Source: Adiantum capillus-veneris (Eukaryota > Streptophyta > Polypodiopsida > Polypodiales > Pteridaceae). From it: a stretch of 64,000 nt of DNA. Of this stretch, positions 1 to 12,780 are shown in pieces. A program made the translations under genes and the position numbers. Every line of letters starts with the position of its first letter. Position 1 is the stretch's first letter. The stretch is from assembly GCA_014529385.2 (NCBI GenBank), contig CM043967.1, positions 9,811,501 to 9,875,500 on the forward strand. Reading direction: 5' to 3'. The notes beneath the pieces were generated by a model. It ran no database searches. It saw only the letters and a program-made list of their open reading frames with translations, and was not told the origin of the DNA.

Positions 1-258
1 TCTTCTGACACGATGGATGTCGGCAATCCATGGTGTTTGAAAATTTGAGATATGAAGAGGGTTGCTATTTGGTCTGCCTTAATAATCTTTTTGACAGGAA
101 TAAAGTGTGCTTGCTTGCTAAACCTATCCACTATTGTCCATATTGATGTATTCCCATGGATATACTCTCCCATGGTGAATTACGGATTGGCAATGGCTGG
201 AGTAGCCCACGTTGCTTTCCTATATCATACTTGGTCTTTTGGCATACCATACATTTTT
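1..258 (-). pseudogene. J integrase fragment (zinc finger end and start of core)
   Basis: The reverse complement matches D's integrase around 16320-16560. It includes the end of the H2C2 zinc-binding module (a frame-shifted version of the VCQKTKYD stretch), the segment corresponding to D's Pro-Trp-Ala-Ser at the start of the core, and the KCACL region equivalent to D's KQAHF. The reading frame is broken at least once. The piece runs off the left edge of the window, so the catalytic D-D-E residues are mostly outside. Confidence 0.7.
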
Positions 259-660
259 TTGCTCCTCCAAGGTCTTGGAGTAGATGATGATATCATCTAA
301 GAACACTCCAATAAAATTGCAGTAGGTTCTAAATATTTTCTCCATTAAGCGATTGAATGTGGCCAGTGCATTAGTCAAGCCAAAATGCATGACTAGATAT
401 TCATAAAGACCAAACATTGTACAAAACATGATCTTTATGATATCTTCATTCACTATCCTTATTTGATGATAGCCACTTTTAAGGTCAATCCTATTGAAGT
501 AGGTCAAACCTTGTAGCTTATCAAAGAGATCTTCTACCCACAATATGGGAAATATGTTTTTGATAGTAATATGGTTTAGCGCTTAATAGTCCACACACAT
601 GCAACATGTACCATCTTTCTTTTGCACTAAAAAAGGACTGCATAACAAAAGGGAGAGGAG
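259..660 (-). pseudogene. J reverse transcriptase palm fragment
   Basis: Residues seen on the minus strand include the RT palm motifs RIDLKSGYHQIRI, FGLTNALATFNRLMEKIF and the active-site segment FLDDIIIYSK, where the usual Y/F-x-D-D reads F-L-D-D. The segment 543-220 is open; upstream, at 660-543, a VDY-type motif 1 is visible but broken by a stop. After about eight more residues the frame passes into integrase sequence without the RT connection domain or RNase H. It would be part of a gag-pol polyprotein, but nothing functional remains. Confidence 0.8.
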
Positions 661-922
661 CTAGGCCTCACCATCCATTTGTCTACCAATTCTTCTACTT
701 TCCTCATGATCTCCTCTTGTTGAGCTTGGGAAACTCGATAAGGAGGCTTGTTAGGTGGTGAGCTTCCTGGTAGGAGCTCAATTCGATGGTCATCAACCCC
801 TCATTTTGGAGGTAAGTGTGGGATATCATCGATAAACACATCTTGGAATCCATTTAGAAAATTATACAAGTCTAATTCTTCTTGATTCCTAACACTTTGC
901 TTTGTTAAAACATTAGCATGGT

Positions 923-1350
923 TTATAGATTCTTTGACAAAATCATGTACGCAAAAACTGAACTTTTCATTGACTTATCAAAAGCAGGTAAATTTACAAG
1001 TGGTATAGTACGACCGAAATCATTAGCATCTATATACATGCTCTTTTCCCTGTGGGTGAAGTAGATTCTCCTTTTAGGGAACTTCATGTTGGCAGCCATG
1101 CGGTTGAACCATGATGCCCCTAGGATAACATCCTCATGTTGGAGGGGAGAGATGAAAAAGTCTTCTTTGTCGATGTAGCTTTGGACATGAAGCCTCAACT
1201 TTCCAATCAAGGGAGTAACACAGGCTTGTTTTCCCTTGAAAGCTCCATCACTAGTTACAGTATCTCCCATCTCAAAAGCTTGAATGTTCAACTTAGTGGC
1301 CAACTCCATTCATATGAATTTGTGAGTAGAGCCAGGGTCAAACAAGATGA
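923..1350 (-). pseudogene. J retropepsin-like aspartic protease
   Basis: The segment starts with FDPGSTHKFI, the catalytic Asp loop of plant gypsy proteases in its D-P-G-S form, followed at once by a TGA stop before MELATKLNIQAF. The rest (1309-923) is open and contains the second-half motif EDVILGASWFNRM, which corresponds to the hydrophobic-hydrophobic-Gly element of retropepsins. D carries the same protein at 14222 with D-P-S-S instead. It lies between gag and RT in the normal order. Confidence 0.75.
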
Positions 1351-1365
1351 AGGAATCATGCTCCC

Positions 1366-2500
1366 TTACCTTTCCCCAAGCATAGGAGAGAGGTGATCCT
1401 TTGCAATGAGCATCCTCTTTTGGAGCTTCGATCTTGGAAGTTGAGGAGCCTCATTGCGGGTATTTCTCTTGGGGCAAGAATGATAGCAATGTCCTTGCTC
1501 CCCACACTCGAAGCATTTGTGGTTCTTACAAAAAGCTTCTAGCTCTTCAAGAGAGAGTTTATTTTTACCTTTGTAAACTCCCTTCTCCTTGGACCGATTG
1601 TTGTTGTTGTTGTTGTTGTAATTGCCTTGGGAAGAATTTGGGGCATTGTTTTTCCCCTTTGCATCACTTTTGTCTTTGCTTTCTATGGGGTTGGCATTCC
1701 TTCTAGCCCCTTGTTGGAAATTGATGCAAGAAGCAACCATAGTGTGTTGGATTACTTCGGTGATAGAACCCGGCCGTTGAGAGTTGACATACTCGGATAT
1801 TTCTTTAGGTAATCCGGCACAGAATTGTTGCTTTTGCTCAACAAAGTCTATCTTTTGAAAAACAGTAGCCTTGAGACGTAAATCCAAAAACTTGTCCACA
1901 TATTTGAGGATAGACTTGTTGGAGAGAAGCTTCAAACTCCGCCATTTGGTAAGCACTTTTTTCTTTGCATCGCTTGCAAGGAATTTCTTCATGATGGAAA
2001 CTTGTAGAGTTTCCATGTCTTTGGGGATTTGCCATTGCCACGTAGGCTAGCCCACCATTGACGAGCAGATTTTTGGAAGTGCATACCTACATGGCATATC
2101 TTGGAGGACTCCGTGAAGCCCTCGTCTCCAAAGGCCACATAAAATTGCTGGATATGAATTTCGATACTTTGTTCGTAGCACCAAAGGTGCCATCATAGGT
2201 GAGACAATAGATACTCTTTCCTCTCTCTTTGAACTTCTTAAGCTCTTGGGACCTTTGCCATGCAGGGTAAGATTTGCGATGTCCTCTCTTCTTGTATTCT
2301 GTAGGAGAATAGCTATTGCTTTCGTCAAAAGAGGAGGAAGGTGAAGAAGAAGGAGAAGAGGGTGACCTCTTTCTTGGGTTTTTCTTCCTTTGTTTCCTCT
2401 CTTCCCTTTTGAAGTGACAAGGAGAAGGACTATGGGTTGACCATTTCTTCTTGGGAGGAGTTGGCGACCGTCTAGACCGCTATCTTCATGGAGCCACATC
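1366..2500 (-). pseudogene. J gag with CCHC zinc knuckle
   Basis: The minus strand encodes the C-terminal half of a Retrotrans_gag protein. A helical capsid-like region (KKFLASDAKKKVLTKWRS, KYVDKFLDLRLKATVFQK) is followed by an Asn-rich linker coded by a GTT-type trinucleotide run near 1597-1620. A canonical CX2CX4HX4C knuckle (CFECGEQGHCYHSC) lies near 1450-1500. The upstream part (2500 to 2047) is in another frame, so at least one frameshift separates the two gag halves. Homologous to D gag at 13080-14200. Confidence 0.8.
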
Positions 2501-4741
2501 TCTAGAGGAACTACAAGGTTTTTGCTCTGGTAAGATCTACTGATCTCAAATACATCAAATAAAACACTCTTGCAGAACCATGACCTATTACCTTTTAATT
2601 TTCTCCCAATACCTCGACTAGGAATCACCTCAAGTTATAGCCCTTGGCAATCTGTACAACGCCACTTGATGGCTATGAGCTCACAGTCACTTTGTTAGTC
2701 AAAATTCTTGAATTGACCAAAATAATCATGCTTTTAGAACAAAACCTATTTAAGCTTGCAAAATCGTCAAATGAAGTCCAAATCCAAATTTGAAAATACC
2801 ACTATGTTTCTGATGAGTCAATCTAGCTATGATATAATTTTTGGTCTGAATCTATGACAGGGGAACATGGATCATGATCCATGTACCTCAGTGGAAGAAT
2901 GTGATAAAATTTGACACACAGCTTGCCCCTGACATCAAATATATGCCTTTTAGTGTGCTTTGGACTTGATTAGGTCAGCTAGGTCTAACTTGACGATTTT
3001 GTTTCCTTTGAAGTGTTTTTGGCTCTTTTGATCAGCTGTTTGGATTCTTTTAGCTACCTTGCTTTTGGATAACATTGTTTTTTATGGTCTTTGCTATAGT
3101 CTAGAATAGTCTCTGCCAAAAATCTCAGTTGGGAGACATGGATCACCACCTAGATTGCATTTATACAACCGTATAATGAAAATTATATGTATTATTCAGA
3201 TTATACATTGTTTTTTTTGTTAATATGTTGTAAACGGTATTAGAATAAAAAATCATTGGTGAAGGTTTCTTTGATCGAAGAAACCTTCAATCAAAGAACC
3301 ATTTAATATATATGCCTCTTTGATTGAAGGAGCACATTGCATCTTTCGTCTTAATAGAGATAGAGAAGATAGAGAAAGTAGGTATAATTGCATAATTAAG
3401 TTTTATTTTTTACTTCTTTTTTCTAATTCGTGTTGTTCTAGAGGTTCACCTCGCACACATAATTAGTTTGCAGGTGCGTAGGCCTATTCCAAGGTTGTGT
3501 CATAGTCACACTCTTGGAATAGATAGGACATTAGAGCCTTGTCTTGTGGTTGTGTAGACCAATCGGCCACACTCCAGAGAGAGCCATAGGGAGTGTAGAA
3601 TCCCACTCGTGCTGTGTAGAAGTTCCTTCCTCGCACTTCAAAGATGGGGTAGGGCTTTTTCACTTCGTGTTGTGTATGGGAATACTCACACTTCAGAAGT
3701 TGGAAAAATATACAAACATATCTAGAATTTTGCTATCCAATATAGTTTACTTTACATGCTAGCAACATACCTAAACTATAGTATAAATAAAGTATATACA
3801 TTGCCACATTTGAAGAGTGAAGAGCTAAGTTTAACTTTCTCTTCATCTACAAATGTATCAATGTTTATATTTTGTTTGCACTATTGTTTATGCTTTTGTT
3901 TTACGTATTCAACTCACCGAAGCAATAGTAACAAATAGTGAGTGCTAAGTTGAAGCTTTGCTACTCTTTTCATCACTCTCTGGTACTTACAATAGGTGAG
4001 TAAAGATATACTCTCTACATGTAACTTATAACTATGACAAATAGCCTTTTTCAAGATATGATAATTAATGGTTGATTGTTGCGTTGTGTTAGAGATTTTC
4101 TCACACTTCAATAGTGATAAGATTGATTATTTAAATTTTCAATCAACTCAATAATAGTGACCACTCTTGTGTTAGAGATATTAGCTCTCACAGTTGGGCT
4201 ATTGGTGCATATTGTACACTTTTTGTAGTCTAATAGACTACTTTCATGTGACTTAAACTTCTAGTGATCTGTCTTTAGTAGTGTCTATGCTTGTATTAGA
4301 GTTTTTAACTCACATAGTTGGACTACTATTTCATAACATTAACTTTTAGGCTTCTTTTTTCTAAATTGGATGTACATTTCTTCATTTATTGATAACAAAA
4401 TCTTATTCCAAAATAATAACCATTAAAAATTGTATATATTTCATTTGTTGCAACAAATTGTTCACTTTAAATCTTTCTAATTGTTGATATTAAACACTTT
4501 CATATTTCAGCATGTTTGAAATTTGAATTATTCTCTTGGTGTTAATATATCATTGTTTATTTTAATAGCCATGCCAAAGACAAAGCTATCACGAGCACCT
4601 TGAAAAATCATCACTAAACCTATTGTTTGCTACCTATATGGTGTGGAAGAGAAGCAGTTATCGATATTTTGAAACTGCAGAGCCTTCTAGCTTCAATGAT
4701 TTTGTAACACTCCCCATGGCCAATTCTTATCTTCAGATGTT
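2501..4741. other. Non-coding stretch without recognisable gene; contains a fold-back motif
   Basis: I see no coding signal. AT-rich DNA with many poly-T runs. Around 3268-3289 an inverted repeat has arms GGTTTCTT / AAGAAACC, followed by related CTTCAATC/GATTGAAG motifs and an ATATATAT stretch at about 3306-3316. A similar cluster (GATTTCTT / AAGAAATC next to TATATATATA) occurs at 48415-48455 on the other strand, so both may be promoter regions of related LTRs. The PBS and LTR ends needed to prove that were not found here. Confidence 0.4.
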
Positions 4742-5225
4742 AGAACGACGGCTATGTGGAGCAGTGTGGATACAAGCATGTCACTCGGGGATGGAAGCAA
4801 TCTTGCCATCAAAGAGTTTTTGTAGACATCTGATAGTATAGAGTGCTTTCAAGACAATATCTTGCACCTTGTCAATGATCTACTACAAACATTGAAGTTC
4901 TTGCATCACCATGATATTTTGCAAAATGACCTTCACCCTTGCAGTGTTATGTTCCATTTTGCTGACAAAGGTGTATATTGCGGCATTACAGAGATTGGGG
5001 TACTTCTAGCTAATTCCCAACTACGAAGACATTTCCAAAGATAACAGATTTGTCTTTGGAATGTTGAAACAATCACCTTTGAGGATACCCTTGGACACCC
5101 TCGAGTGTATCTCCACCAATCCTCCTCCTTTTTCTAAAGCCATGGATGTATATTCTCTGTGTTGGGTTATGAAATGCATACATAATTGCATGCCAGCGCC
5201 AAAGTGATCCAGAGCAAAGAGACTT
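4742..5225 (+). pseudogene. Protein-kinase-like relic
   Basis: One plus-strand frame, interrupted by stops, carries a string of kinase-like motifs in the correct order. They are a SLGDGSNLAIKEFL segment (VAIK lysine region) near 4781-4822, then LVNDLLQTLKFLHHHDI and QNDLHPCSVMF (HRD-type catalytic loop, reading N-D-L-H) near 4915-4955, then CGITEIG (position of the DFG loop, reading E-I-G) near 4980. A frame change leads to HPRVYL and AMDVYSLCWVM near 5095-5175, resembling the APE and DVYSxG segments. The D-F-G aspartate is replaced and at least two stops occur. It may be an old host gene fragment or a gene piece captured by a transposon. Assignment is by motif only. Confidence 0.5.
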
Positions 5226-6179
5226 TGTAAAAAAAATACATAGAACTCTTGATTTAGGCAAAGATGAAAATCCCCAAAATTGACCTTCAGCTTTTGATTT
5301 ATCTCTTTGTATCAAGGGAACCCGCAGAGTTGGCATAAATGTTGTATCTTCTTCTGGTCTTCAACCAAATGATGAATGATTATAAACAACTTTTTCTGGG
5401 TTGAAATTGTCATTGTATTGTAATTCAGTGTTAATTTAAGTATCACATCACGATTCAAGTTACAATTTAATGTTTTTAATTTTAAACTTTCATTATATCA
5501 TTGAAATTGGTTTAACTGAAATTTGTGTCATTGTCTATATATTGATTTCTCAATTTCAATTTGCAAAAGAGTTGCATTGGTTATATGGTTGTTGGATTTT
5601 GGTATTTTGTTTGTAGATATGACTAAAGACCTTGATTATGACGAGGCACAATGAATTATTAGCGCGTAGCAAATTTGATGTGGACAATCAGACTTATCAA
5701 TTATTTCCAGCATTCAAGAGGATGAATCAAACCTAGAGGGCAAACCCTTGAGTCACAAACAATGAAAAGACTTATGTCCAAACCACTTCAATGTTTGGAA
5801 TACACTTTTCAAACCAAGTTTCCACGCAAAGGGAACTTCACCAATAAAGCTCTCTTACTTGCAACATGTGGGCTTAGTTCGAGTTCTTCTCCAACAATTT
5901 ATCTGGCAACAACGAGCTATCCGCAATAATAATCGGATAACCATATACTCATTCAACAGTGCTATGCACATTATATATTGGGCAAGAGAGTCAATTGGGA
6001 TGATAAACCTCCTAACGCAGGCGTTTGGCTTGGTCGTAATGTTGACAAGGTTTTAGTGCAAAACGAGCAAAGATCCTAGCCATCACGAAAGCGTCCTGCT
6101 GTTCTTCTACCAAAGGAGCATGAAATCATTGTGGAGATGTACATTCTTGACCTGTTCTAATGAAAGGCTTTCTGCTACT
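5226..6179. other. Degraded DNA, possibly old coding sequence
   Basis: No identifiable gene. Between about 5700 and 6120 the plus strand has protein-like stretches in changing frames (for example GVWLGRNVDKVLVQNEQRS near 6020-6080), which could be the 3' part of whatever gene left the kinase-like relic upstream. I could not recognise the product. Confidence 0.25.
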
Positions 6180-6660
6180 GTGCGCTTCCCCCCTCGCCAT
6201 CACTGACCCTCCCCCCCTCACGTAGCTTTGCCCTTGCCCTACAGCACGCACCCTCGCACCTGCCTCCCTCTCGTCCTTTGTCCTCGCGCGCCAGTCCGCT
6301 CCCCCTCCATCCCACTGCCTCAGCCTATCCTCGTGTGCCAGCCCACTCCCCCTCCATCCTACTACATCAGCCTGCCCTCGCACGCCAGCCCACTCCCCCC
6401 CCATCCCACTACCGTAGCCCGTTTCCGCCTTGTCCGCCTCCCCTCAGCCTGTAGCCCTCTTAGCCTACCTGTCGTAGCCCTCCATCTACACACACACCCC
6501 CTTTTGTGCACCTTTAGCCCCCCCACCCCCCCCCCCCCCCCCCCCCCTCCCCCACCCCCCGAAGGTCTCACTTGTTCAGCCCTGCAGTGGAGTTCTCGTT
6601 GGGACCTTACTCGCCGAGCTCTCAAGTGTTTGTCTTCACTCCCTCCCCTTTCCTACACAG
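6180..6660. repeat. C-rich low-complexity tract with poly-C run
   Basis: A strongly pyrimidine-rich, Pro/Ser-coding-like tract full of CCCTC and CCACT words. It ends in an almost pure C run at about 6517-6561. It lies immediately upstream of the DUF4283 relic and may be its 5' untranslated region. Open frames across it are explained by base composition. Confidence 0.6.
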
Positions 6661-6672
6661 CAACATACACAA

Positions 6673-8025
6673 ATGGAGGCTCATGCTCCACCCCATAGGG
6701 ACTCCTTAGAAGTCCCCTCGCTTGACCCTCCAAATCCCACCATCCGACTTGCTCTTTCATCGACAGAGCAAGCGAGCCTCACAGCAGAGGTGGAGCGCCT
6801 CCAGGCGACCTCCATCATCTACAAGATTCTTGGCACCATACCCAACAGAGGAGAGCTACGTGATCTTCTCCAGGCCCACCTTCTTGCAGAGGTGGGCAAG
6901 ATCTTGGACGTTCAGATCCTCGGACAAGGCTACTATCAAATCGAGTTTGAGACCTCCGAGATGGCGTCCAAGGTGATTGCCATGAGCCCCTTGACCATCC
7001 GAGCAGTTCGAGCCCACTTTTGATAGTGGAGACATGGTTTTGACCCTGCTTCAAATGTTTTGGTAGAGGAGGAATACATTCCCATCTCCGTCTGTTTCCT
7101 GGTTTGCGAAGGGAGTACCTACCACTTTTTTCCAGGATAGGATTAGCGATTGGGACTGTCTTGGAGACACCTCGCACGGCAGCCTCAGTAGCTGCCAAGG
7201 AGACTGGCATTCCCTCAGTTTGCATTCTGGTTAGGGACACTCACACTCTCCCGAAGGTCATCCTACTTTCTCGGGTGAGTGGGGGTTGGTTTAGACAGAG
7301 CGTGGAGCATTCAGGCCTCCCAAATCAGTGCTTCATTTGTTGACAAATGGGCCATCTTGCGAAGGCCTGTCCACGGAGGAGGCCCCAACCTACACCACAG
7401 GCCCATCCCCAACCTTCAAGGGATAGCCATCAGCCACATGTAGAGACACAATGCACACAGGTAGAGCCACCCTCCAAGCTTGGAGCTCCAGCGGAGGAAG
7501 GATGGCACAACAAGTTCATGGTCAACGATGGCAGGGGCCACAGCGACAGCGTGGCACTTAGAGTGGTCCTCAGATGCCTGCCCAGGAGTAGTGGGTTCCC
7601 ATGAGGAACTGATTCGGTCCTCTTGAGTAGGACGAGGTCCTTGTTCCAGCCTCCCCTCCTCCCGAGTTCCCCCCCTCCTCATCGCCCCCCCGCCTCCTAC
7701 TCCCGCCGCCTCTCCTCCTTGCCCCTCTACCTTTGCTGACCCCTCGCCCCTCGTAAGCCAAGGTGAAACTCTTGCAGGCTTGAGGTTGAAGGTGTTAGAG
7801 ATTGAGACATAGCTCGATGCCACCAGAAGAGAGCTTACACTAGCTCAAAGCAAGCTTTCAAAGTACAATGAGAAGTTTGGTCCCCTTGCAGAAGATGATG
7901 TTAGAGCTGTCATAGGCAATCTTGACACATTTTTGACTACACTGACCAACTCTGCATCTCTTGACATTGATGAATTTCTCTTAAATGATATTTTGGCAAA
8001 TCTCACTCAGCATGCTGAGTTGTGA
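6673..8025 (+). pseudogene. DUF4283-type / CCHC zinc-knuckle protein relic (LINE ORF1- or gag-like)
   Basis: The first open part (6673-7023) encodes about 116 residues resembling the plant DUF4283 domain: IYKILGTIPNRGELRDLL, then a Q-x-L-G-Q-G-Y-Y-Q-I-E-F core and a T-I-R-A-V-R-A-H-F end. After a TGA the same kind of protein continues (YLPLFSRIGLAIGTVL near 7110). Then comes a knuckle C-F-I-C-stop-Q-M-G-H-L-A-K-A-C near 7330-7375, with the TGA inside the zinc motif. A Pro/Gln-rich tail follows, and a final frame near 7770-8025 (LTLAQSKLSKYNEKFG) is helical and ends at a stop. The family is known from plant LINE ORF1 and related retro-derived proteins. No RT follows, so this is a broken or isolated copy. 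Confidence 0.6.
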
Positions 8026-8239
8026 AAGCTATACATTCTATTGTTGTATTCCTCCAAGCCAAATTTTTGTAATCATTTAACATAATCAACTCTAATATTA
8101 AATGCTTTTGTCTCTTTTCCATCGTGGTTATAAATTCCATACAAAAAAGTATAAATAAAAGTAATTGACAATCATATGGCACAAAGTGACATGGTGAAAA
8201 GAGAGAGATCATAAGATATGGCCAACAAACTCAAGTTGA

Positions 8240-10170
8240 TTACAAGTACGTTGTACCAAAGGTGTTTTTAAACAATGTCGTCTCACAATCAAACACTGGA
8301 ACCATTTCATCAACTTCTTCCATGTCTGGACATTCTAAAGCCACCTCCCACTCTGACTCACCGTCACTTTGCACCTCAGTAGCAACTGCCTCATGGGTTT
8401 GCTTTATACCAAAACAATGTTTAGCTTCTCTCATCGCAATGTTGGTTGGAGCATGCAACAATCACATATTACAAAACACATATACCAGAGCTTCAACTCG
8501 TTTCGATTTTAATCTATTTCTCTTCTTAGTATGTAAGAAGTCAAATGCAAACCAACTTCTTTCATTAGCTACCACTTGAAGTAGCAATCGATAATACTCT
8601 AATAGCTACGTGTTGCAGTTCTATCTTTTCTCCACCATATTCTTTCCACCACATAGGTGCACTAACTTTTTGATCGCGTCAATGTGCCAAGGATCACCAA
8701 ACATACAAACCCTATTGGCATAGTAAACACGTTGATGAAGTGCATCTTTCCCCTCATCCGACCCTAAGAGCTACATGCACATAGCTTCAAAACCATGCAT
8801 CACTTCTGAATTGGAGGATTGTTCATGGAGCTGGAATTTTGGATCCAAAGCGAATGCTGGACTGTGTTATGGTGTGTGCATTGCGCCCATCAAGATTTTG
8901 TGCATGAAACTAAAAATATTTATCTGTACCAGTGTATCCTTGAAAGACTTTGATCTTTTCAATGGCTTCTGACATATATCAATATACCTCCAAAGACAAA
9001 AGAGTCTTATCCACCGAGTGCAGCACGTCCACAGAGGTTTTTAATAACATTGACAACTTTTTCGACATTTCTCCAGAACAGACGAGAATTGGCGAATTGA
9101 TGAACCTTTAATGCTATAGCTTGGTAGCTGCCATACATCCCATCACCTGTCGGCAGCTATCTCCACCAGCGCATGTCATGTTGACAATAGTAGCAGACCG
9201 AGTCACACAAAAGATATGTAATGCCTTGTTAGGCGACTTGGTTCTGAACAAAGCATATGAAAATCGATGCTCTCTAATGAACTTTAATATTGTATTTGTT
9301 TCCAACAAAGTAGTCTTTATTTTTCACATTTGCCAATGTCTTCCAGAAGCAGATTGATAGTATGTGCACCACATGGTACCCATGTTAATTCCAATACTTT
9401 GCTTGAATTGCAAGACCTGCACCTTTGTAATTTGCAGCATTGTCGATGATGATGGTTGTTACACTTTTTGGCCCTCCAGCTTTTAATATAGCACGTTCAT
9501 AGATCTTTGAAAGGAAGGGAATGATTTTTTCCTTCAAGGATGTGTCAATGGCTTCCAAAAATACTAACCCTCGGGGACAAATCAACATCACATTGATTAA
9601 AGTTTTTTTTTGACAATTGGTCCATCCATCCAAAGCTATAGTACATCCAAAAGTAGGAATATATTCCAACGCTGCATGTTTGAGCGTGCTTTCTACCTCA
9701 TCTTTGACTTTGTCAACATACTCTGTGCGTATTTAATTATAATCTAGCATCACAAATCCTTTTTTGGCAGTGCTCATCAATACATAGTTAAAGATAGGGT
9801 TCCACACTACATTGAATGGAATACCACATGCGGGAAATGCTTGTGTCGACTTCAAATGCAACATGTATAACCACTGTTTATCAAAAGCTTGATGGAGTGT
9901 TTGATCCATAGATAACCCTCTTCCAGTACCATCGGTACAATTTCTCTTTGAATTGAATGCATTACTAGATAAACCTACATCGAAGGATGGTGTATCGTGC
10001 ACTCCACTCTAAAAACAAGGATTAAAGGAGTTTTGCTCTCTATTCTTAGCCTCCATCGGATTCCTCTCCTCATTCATAAAATAGGTTCTTCTTCATCCAT
10101 TGAATCTGCTCTTCCCATAGTACGACCTTTTTCTTATCCCTTTACTTTTTCCCTGAAGGACAACCTTTAA
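8240..10170 (-). pseudogene. hAT-superfamily transposase relic (DUF659 / hAT dimerisation)
   Basis: Read on the minus strand from 10002 down: an N-terminal segment LSMDQTLHQAFDKQWLYMLH, then FGCTIALDGWTNCQKKTLIN and TTIIIDNAANYKGAGL (DUF659, part of the RNase H-like fold of BED/hAT transposases) at 9669-9385. HRFSYALFRTKSPNKALHIF and CVTRSATI follow at 9300-9180. Near 8620-8460 a hAT dimerisation-type segment appears (AIRVLS, WFAFDFLHTKKRNRL-like, RVEALVYVF) in broken frames, with an acidic C-terminal tail (8461-8240). Stops and frame changes separate the blocks. No terminal inverted repeats or 8-bp duplication were found, so element limits are unknown. Confidence 0.75.
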
Positions 10171-10689
10171 TTTTTGTACATAATCCGGAAATATTTTATA
10201 TATGTCTCGTGGAGGCAAGGTACTTCAATTGATCCTCGTAGCATTGCCACTAAACACATGGTGATAAGACTTGCACTTCAATTGAGATGCAGTTCATCTT
10301 GGAAATATTTCATGCACATACATCCACTCATGACACAAATCGTGATGCACAAAATAGATTTGTAAAAACTAGACAATTGTAATTTGTAAATCATTTTTAT
10401 TAATCACATGTGCAATATATAATTTATTAATTGATTATGCCAAAAAATTACATATTCAATCGTATCCAGCAACAATGTTTCATTGTATGTACATATCCAA
10501 AAATAGAATTTAATTCATTGTTTAGGTATCTGGAATAAATTTTCAGAATTGTACACTAGATAATATTTTGTTGCATCGAATCATCTCGAAGTGTGAGCTA
10601 ATACTCTAACTCATCTCACGATGGTCATTGGTTACCAACGATCAATTTTGGATTGTAGCTACGTTATCATGATTTTTTACAAATCATAT
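10171..10689. other. AT-rich flank left of element D
   Basis: No gene or repeat recognised. It is the left flank of D's 5' LTR; no 5-bp duplication matching the right flank at 48041 could be seen. Confidence 0.5.
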
Positions 10690-12188
<1,499 letters not shown>

Positions 12189-12780
12189 ATTGTTGTCAAG
12201 TTCTCTAACTCTCTCTCTTGAAAAATTATTGTTCATGCCAAGTTAATTAAATATATGATTATGTTGCTACCACTTATTAAGTTCACACTCTATGTTCTCA
12301 AAGTAGTCTAATGAAAATGCTCACTCTAATTCTCTAATTCTACTCTCAAAGTTCTTAGGCCATTTCCATTACATTGGTTATCTAAGCTATTGGTTTCTCT
12401 TTTCTTGCTTAAGAAGAGAGGTCCTTGAGTTTTCCATGAAAGGTTGGACATGTTCATTGCAATAGGGTAAGTGGGACAGGGATCTATTATCTTGGTTGAG
12501 AAGGACCTAGTTCAAGGTACATCGTTGGGAACTATAGTCTTAATAATGGAGTATCTCAGGCTTGCCTTTGGCTTAACCATTATTGAGCTACGAGCAAGCT
12601 CAACAGGAACCATAATCAACCGAGCAATGTTACGCCCTCTCCACTAGTCTTTGCAATCAACAGACTCTAAACCATGGGTGTGGCTGCTTGAGAACTAATT
12701 TTCAAAGGTAAAGAAGAGTTGCGACTAAGGTTTTTGAGGGTACCAAAGCACAAAGTAATCTGTACATAAGTTTAATTAGC
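12189..12780 (+). other. D leader between LTR and gag
   Basis: No coding signal. It begins directly after the LTR end. A recognisable tRNA primer-binding site is not visible, possibly through mutation. Confidence 0.5.

Larger units (their letters stand above)
1..2500 (-). mobile_element. Element J: truncated Ty3/gypsy chromovirus fragment
   Basis: A minus-strand gypsy element enters the window in its integrase and runs gag (2500 to 1366), protease (1350 to 923), RT (about 660 to 259) and integrase (258 to 1). It is a second copy of the family of element D and can be followed against D nearly throughout. Two things differ. The RT is fused directly to the integrase zinc-finger region, with the RT C-terminus and RNase H missing. 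Similarity to D's gag stops near 2500, upstream of which the DNA is unrelated, so the gag N-terminus, leader and LTR are absent. Several stops and frameshifts show it is dead. No LTR or target duplication is visible. Confidence 0.85.

Noticed and set aside
6126-6698. Pro/Ser-rich and Gly/Arg-rich open frames over the C-rich tract
   Set aside because: Explained by poly-C and CCT words; opposite-strand frames are equally long.
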